Assembly (NCBI GenBank): GCA_037576215.1
Contig: JBANDB010000014.1
Location: forward strand, 1,054,001 to 1,118,000
Length of the DNA: 64,000 bases
Direction: 5' to 3'
DNA from: Armillaria gallica
Lineage: Eukaryota; Basidiomycota; Agaricomycetes; Agaricales; Physalacriaceae
In this document: in pieces, positions 59,142 to 64,000 of the stretch
Layout: every line of letters starts with the position of its first letter
Numbering within the stretch: position 1 is the first letter of the stretch
Program-made: the position numbers and the translations under genes
Notes under the pieces: generated by a model
What the model saw: the letters and a program-made list of their open reading frames with translations, nothing else
The model's database searches: none
What the model was told of the DNA's origin: nothing

Positions 59142-60490
59142 ATGGCAGGCAAGTACCGCCCTGCAATACTGTATATTGGCCCTTCAACTGACCCCTTTGC
59201 AGCAATATACTCAGTCTATACCTCACCCACCCATCCACCTATCCCTGATCACCTCCCTACCCTCATTGTTACTCCTCATGGTAGGTCCTAATAGCTCTCG
59301 ACCTGGAGGAATTTGGCTCACCTTTAATAGGCCAGCCTTCCAATATCTTGTACTCTTATCTGCACACAAACTTTGTGCGTTTCTTTGCCTTCTGATTTTT
59401 ACCTCGTTGTCATATTTCCATAGAATTCCGAGAACTATCTCTTAACGCCGTCGCCGCAAGGTGATCTTTGCGTTGCTAAGCTGTTCCCTCCTCGTCCCAA
59501 AGATGTCGGGAAGGCATCAGCATCAGATCCCGGTCATTCGTCGTCGTCAGGCTCGCGTGTTGTACGCTGTGAAGCCTCTCGCAACCTTAAATGGTCAATT
59601 GCCAATACCGGCGTCATCTCTCCCATATACAAGCTATCGCTGCCTTCCCCAGATTCAGCGGATCTACCATTATTCCAGATCTCAAAGCCAAACCCTAACG
59701 CGGCATTCTGGAGCATGTTCTATTTTGCTTATGCTGGTCATAATATACCCCCCAAGCGTATTGAGTTTGGAAAGATACAGAAGAACCCTCCCGGACCTAA
59801 CGGTGGCGGAACAAGGATCAGCATCACTGGTAAGACTGCGGAAGAGAAGGCTGTGTGGCAGACTTTGGGCGAAGGCAACGAGGATTGTGTTGAATGGGTC
59901 GTTCTTTGCGCCGCTCTCAATCTTCTTGAGTATGTTCCAAAATTTCTCGTCGTTTATTTACTGCATGTCGTCTTATGTTTATCCTTTGCAGCGACGAAAT
60001 TGTCAAGGCTGCGGAGAAGAACCCCGCTAAACAGCCACCAATAACAAACGGAGGCCGACCCTCCCCTGTATCTCTTCGCGATCCTGGTCCTGCCACAAAC
60101 CCATCGCCACGACCACCAGCGAATATACCTCCTCAGCAACAGCCGCGACCCACTCCTCAACACGCCAACACGCTCCCTCCTCGCGTAAACCCAGGGCCTG
60201 GATTTCAAGGTCAACCAATGCCTCAGCGTGGATTTCCTCCAGGACAAGGACCTCCTGGGCCAGGATATGGAGCTCCGCCTCCTCAAGGCTATCCTGTGGG
60301 TGCAGGTCCTGGCCCACATGCCCGACCTCCTCCGTCTCAGATGCGTCCTGGCATGGCACCGGGCCCTGGTCATATGCCAGGGGCGCATGCCCGTCCACCT
60401 CAACAGATGATGCCCGGTCCTATGCAGCAGCAACAGCAGGTGCCCCCTCACCATCATGGACAAGCCCCTCAGCAAGTACGGAAATTTTAG
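59142..60490 (+). CDS. Proline-rich protein of unknown function
   Basis: I do not recognise this protein. It begins MAGKYRPAILYIGPSTDPFA, then joins across two introns (about 57 and 49 nt) to GQPSNILYSYLHTNFNSENY and LLTPSPQGDLCVAKLFPPRP. A folded-looking middle part reads LKWSIANTGVISPIYKLSLP, FWSMFYFAYAGHNIPPKRIE and EEKAVWQTLGEGNEDCVEWV. After a last intron at about 59931-59991 the C-terminal third is low-complexity, rich in Pro, Gln, Gly and Met (PPGQGPPGPGYGAPPPQGYP). Every join keeps one long frame, so a real gene is likely. No signal peptide or membrane helix is seen. Confidence 0.75.
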
Positions 60491-60741
60491 CGCTAGATAC
60501 CGTGACTATCCTCCTTGCAGTACTTTTGGATCCTGATACCCTTATCTATCGCTTCCTACTGGGTTTATGAAGTACTACCATCAGATCTTTGCGTCCTATA
60601 CTATGTACCTATCTGTACCTGTCCTCGGACTCTCGTTCTCTCTTTTTAAGATCGATGGTCATGTAATTGTAATTCTTATGTGGTGGCGATTCAACACCAC
60701 CGTCGCTGTCATTTCATTGTATATACGTTACATGATGTCGT

Positions 60742-62991
60742 TCAAGTAGATTTCGCCAACTTCTCGATGGCGTCCAGAGAGAGAGCTACGAAGAAGATAA
60801 GAACACCTCAAAACAAGAAGAACAAAAAAATTACATTTTGGCCTCTCCAGAGGCAAACCAAGTGCTGTGAGAGCGGAAATTGATCAGTTGATGTGCGCGA
60901 TGTATTGGGATTTGAACCCACCTCTGGCCCATACGAGTTGCGTTATGCAACCAAGAGCTTGATGCCAAGTCAGATTACGGCCCTCTGTTTGAGACCAAAA
61001 CAATTGACTAACCTCGGGAGACACCGAAGATCACAGTGTAGTACTGAAAGACGTTAGCCGGTTATTATTGAATGGATGCGGGAAAAATACCTTGAATTGA
61101 GTGAGGCCGTAGTGATACAAAACACAACCTGTTCATGGAATCAGTACTCGGGCAGAGCCGAACAGAAAATGCGTTCTTACCAGACGTCGCATCAACATTG
61201 GGGTAAGGGTTTTTGGTCTAAGTATTGTATTTCATAAGCTTCATTGTTATCCCGACAAAAGGAGAGTTGCCGCATACCTTGCCGTGCTCCTTTAATACGC
61301 CGGGAGCAACCTCATAGGTCTGTGAAGCGGAACCTTTAGCATTTGGAGTTAGTTTACGGTCCTTCGCGTACCTTCTTCACGAGCTGGATAATTGGACTGT
61401 CCTGCAGTTCAGGCTTGGAATCACAGAACTCTTGGAGGGCTATGAAGCGAGGGTCCGGATTCCGCAAGACACCGTGACCGTATCTTGAACAAATAACCCT
61501 CAGATTCGACTTTTTTGGACAGCATACAACCATACCCAGGTACCACTTGGCCGCTCTTGAGGGTCTTCCACAAATATTCTTTGATCCTGTCATGAGTGAC
61601 ATCGCTGCCGATCTCTTTTTGCATAGCCATTTGCCATCGAAGAACCTCCTGATTCGCCAAGCTACAGAGAAAAAGCGTCAGGCCGTGTCCACTTCCGGCT
61701 GCAGAGAGCTTACCCGTGGAGGGGGCCGGCCAGGGCGAAGAGCGCCGCCGAATAAGACAAGTACGGGTCCGACAGGGTAGACCCTACCAAGTCTAGAATG
61801 AATTAGTCGCATCAGTGGAGACCTTGGCAGTGGTCATGGTACATACGAGCGGTGTGCGCGGACGCGTTTCCTCCCTCGTGATCACCATGGAGAGCAATGT
61901 ACAACCGTAAATATTCAGTTAGACTCTGATTGTCCCCGAATCCTAGCAGGCGGACATAGTTTCCTACAAAAGAGATTAGAGGCGTCGAGGATATGCTATA
62001 CACTCGGCTTACCGACAAGATCCAAATCTTTGTCAAGGCTTTCCATAGGTTTACCGGGATTGTAAACATTGCGGTAGATGCGAGCGGCTAGGGCGGGAAG
62101 ACGCGAGATGAGGTTAAGACAATCCTCAAGGGTTGCTTCCCAATACTCGGACTTTTTAATTCCCTTCTCGTAAGATGCTTGGAATAAACTGTCATGATTT
62201 AATGCGGCGACACCCATTCCCAGCTGTGTCATTGGGTGCAGCGTTGCGGGCAAGCTATTTCATATCGAAAACGTTAGCCTAGACAAGCACAGCAGGGTAA
62301 AGACTCACGAATCAATCAGTTTCTCGACATGGGCAGGTAGCGTTCCGCGCTCAACGAAGTCACGAGAAAGAGCACGCGTCTGGGCTTCAGACGGAACCTT
62401 GCCGGTGAGCAGAAGCCAGAGCATGCTTTCAGCGATCATTTCTTTGCCTCCGGGAGCAGCAGGAAGTTGCTTCTGACAATCGGGAATGGACAGGCCATGG
62501 AAACGAATCCCCTATGTGAATACCTGTCAGGGAACGAGGACATTGTCAAAGGAGGGTCATGCGTCACCTCTTCGGGATCCAGCACAGATGAATCCCAAAG
62601 CATAGCCTTCAGACCTCTCATACCACCAATTACGTTCTCGACCTGATAGAAAAGACAGATACGTTGAGATCATGACTGATGGATAGCATCATGGGACCCG
62701 TACCTTGACCTCTCCGATCGTTGTACCTGCATGTTGGGCTTTCTGAAGTTTGAACGACGAATTAGATGGTTTGGGGTCGCGACGAAACGTAAAGACAGCG
62801 TACAATCCGCTTGAGTTGCTCTTGTTTAGCAGGAATGGTCTCCTTTATGGCGTCTTTGAGAGACTGCGACGATGAGTGAGCGCGTCGAACGGCGTGGTCG
62901 TAAGTGGGGTTACCTGTGTGGAGAGGGATCTGGAGGAGAACCTAGCAGCGATAGGACGCGCTGGCATCCGGATACAAGTCTGGCGCATCAT
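60742..62991 (-). CDS. Citrate synthase, mitochondrial
   Basis: The enzyme condenses acetyl-CoA with oxaloacetate in the first step of the TCA cycle. [20 protein letters not shown] is a mitochondrial presequence. Core blocks: [110 protein letters not shown] (first catalytic His), [14 protein letters not shown] (second His) and [20 protein letters not shown]. The last exons are [20 protein letters not shown], then [16 protein letters not shown], ending at 60742. About ten introns are needed. The HGDHEGGN form also occurs in methylcitrate synthases, so 2-methylcitrate synthase activity cannot be excluded. Confidence 0.93.
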
Positions 62992-63347
62992 TTTGGATAC
63001 AGAGAAGGTGTAGAGAAGGTGGTGGTAGCGGTACAAGTTGCGGTGGGATGCGGGGGCCCTTTTTATACTGGAATTGTGCTTCAATGTTAACCCCAAACCG
63101 TGCCAGACTGCCCCGTTATAATCCGGGGTAATTGCAAAAACAAGGACCGGAGATACAACGGAGATATTTGCACATATGGGTATCTCGGACGTGCGTTCCG
63201 AACCACGTCATCAGGCTGTTGCCTTGGGAAGCAAGCATAGCCAAATAATCCTGGAATTACACGTTGGCAGTGGCCCGTATATGTTACCGCCAGCTGTCCT
63301 TGTCCCTCTAATTGCAACGCCATCAACGACGCGGACGCTTTTTGATA
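62992..63347. other. Divergent promoter region, citrate synthase / SEC66
   Basis: The 356-bp space lies between the start codons of two divergent genes and must contain both promoters. I see no clear TATA box and no coding potential; an ACGTCA motif near 63206-63211 resembles half a CRE site but may be chance. Confidence 0.45.
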
Positions 63348-64000
63348 ATGGCCTCCATTCTCGTTCCTTTTGCATATATCATCGTTGTGTTCGGAGCCTT
63401 GTTCATCTTCAGTCACTATTACCGCAAACACACATCAGGTATTTCTTTCATCCACTCTTCTGACGGACGTGATAGGACTTACGTGACTGCGTAGCGCAGA
63501 CGTTTGAACCGTACTTTCCTTCGCACCCAGAACGAAATACCTATGTAACACTTCTCCAAAAAACCGACCCGCCAACTCCGGACGCGTTACTCAAAGCTGC
63601 TCTTGTCCGTCGAGCAGTCGCGGATGTACACAGAGTCATTCGCATTAGAGAGGACAAACCTGCACTTCAAAACCTGCTTCAAAAGGGCTCCGTGGGCGAT
63701 GAACTTTGGAACAGCTTGCTTGCCGCGGAAAGAGAACTCGAAGGCGAAGTTATGGAGGTAGTTACCGAGGCAAACTCTTTCCTGGAGGGCTGGGGCCAGA
63801 TGATATTTGGAACTGCCAATGAAATAATCGCCAACGATAAAATTCGGGCAACACTCGAGCAGATTCCGCAAAACAAGGCGGATTTGGGCATGTGTATATC
63901 CTGATTTTCCCTTCCAGATACTAACTTCTTGGTAGAAATGAAATACGGCGTGAAGGCACACCATTTTCCCACACTTCCCCCACCGGCGCCGGCAGCCCCT
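63348..64000 (+). CDS. SEC66: SEC66 translocation protein (3' end outside window)
   Basis: SEC66 (Sec71) is a subunit of the Sec63 complex that drives post-translational import into the ER. MASILVPFAYIIVVFGALFI is the single membrane helix, followed by FSHYYRKHTS. Across an intron (about 63439-63493) the family reads TFEPYFPSHPERNTYVTLLQ, then LLKAALVRRAVADVHRVIRI, NLLQKGSVGDELWNSLLAAE and EANSFLEGWGQMIFGTANEI, then DKIRATLEQIPQNKADL. A GC-AG intron (63888-63935) leads to EMKYGVKAHHFPTLPPPAPA, where the window ends. It is almost complete, since the family protein ends soon after. Confidence 0.94.
63888..63935 (+). other. GC-AG intron in SEC66
   Basis: The 48-nt intron starts GCATGT and ends CTTGGTAG, joining TTG-G to AA-ATG and giving KADLEMKYGVK. 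The GT donor four bases further on would create a TAA stop at the junction. Confidence 0.7.

Noticed and set aside
60900..60990. A tRNA-like segment on the minus strand with a perfect B-box-like GGTTCAAATCC.
   Set aside because: No cloverleaf forms and the acceptor ends do not pair. The bases instead encode [12 protein letters not shown] of citrate synthase, with GTGGGT as the donor of the next intron.

Overview
This window looks like a gene-dense stretch of a basidiomycete (Agaricomycete-type) nuclear genome. The evidence is the many short introns, mostly 45-57 nt, inside almost every gene, the mixture of core eukaryotic families on both strands, and fungal families such as SHR3, PHO84, SEC66, a PriB-like zinc cluster protein and NSA1. 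I cannot name the species. No CRISPR array, rRNA, convincing tRNA or intact transposon was seen.

Layout. 1-5.5 kb: 3' end of an amino acid permease, a PHO84-type phosphate transporter and a pirin. 5.6-17.2 kb: COG3, NSA1, RMD5, SFI1, a tiny PIG-Y-like gene and a coiled-coil protein. 17.4-28.8 kb: a Gfo/Idh/MocA oxidoreductase, aprataxin, a divergent kinase, an unknown protein, a GYP7 Rab-GAP, ribosomal protein eS21, an AlkB homologue and SHR3. 28.9-43.3 kb: MDM38/LETM1, an RsfS-domain protein, a small unknown protein, SPF45, SDH1, a TBC1D5-like Rab-GAP and the PriB-like factor. 43.3-49.2 kb: almost 6 kb with no gene I can support. 49.2-64 kb: a PhoD phosphatase, cytosolic Hsp70, a B56 PP2A subunit, an unknown proline-rich protein, citrate synthase and the 5' part of SEC66.

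Shared themes. Mitochondrial functions recur (SDH1, citrate synthase, MDM38, RsfS-domain protein), as do secretory functions (COG3, two TBC Rab-GAPs, SHR3, SEC66, PIG-Y). Phosphate acquisition is represented twice (PHO84-type transporter, PhoD). These are ordinary neighbours on a fungal chromosome, not an obvious cluster or island.

Most unusual signals. (1) The PhoD gene has micro-exons of 8, 12 and 8 nt, plus a place where two complete introns are separated by a single G inside the codon for the Trp of its WDDHE motif. (2) Five introns appear to use GC rather than GT donors; in four of them the splice is needed to keep the protein family frame. (3) Four otherwise well-conserved genes (NSA1, aprataxin, ALKBH1, MDM38) each carry one frame break at a homopolymer that one extra identical base would explain. 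This looks like a sequencing or assembly signature and also weakens confidence in the single-G exon. (4) The Hsp70 promoter holds two heat shock element clusters with exact 10-bp spacing.
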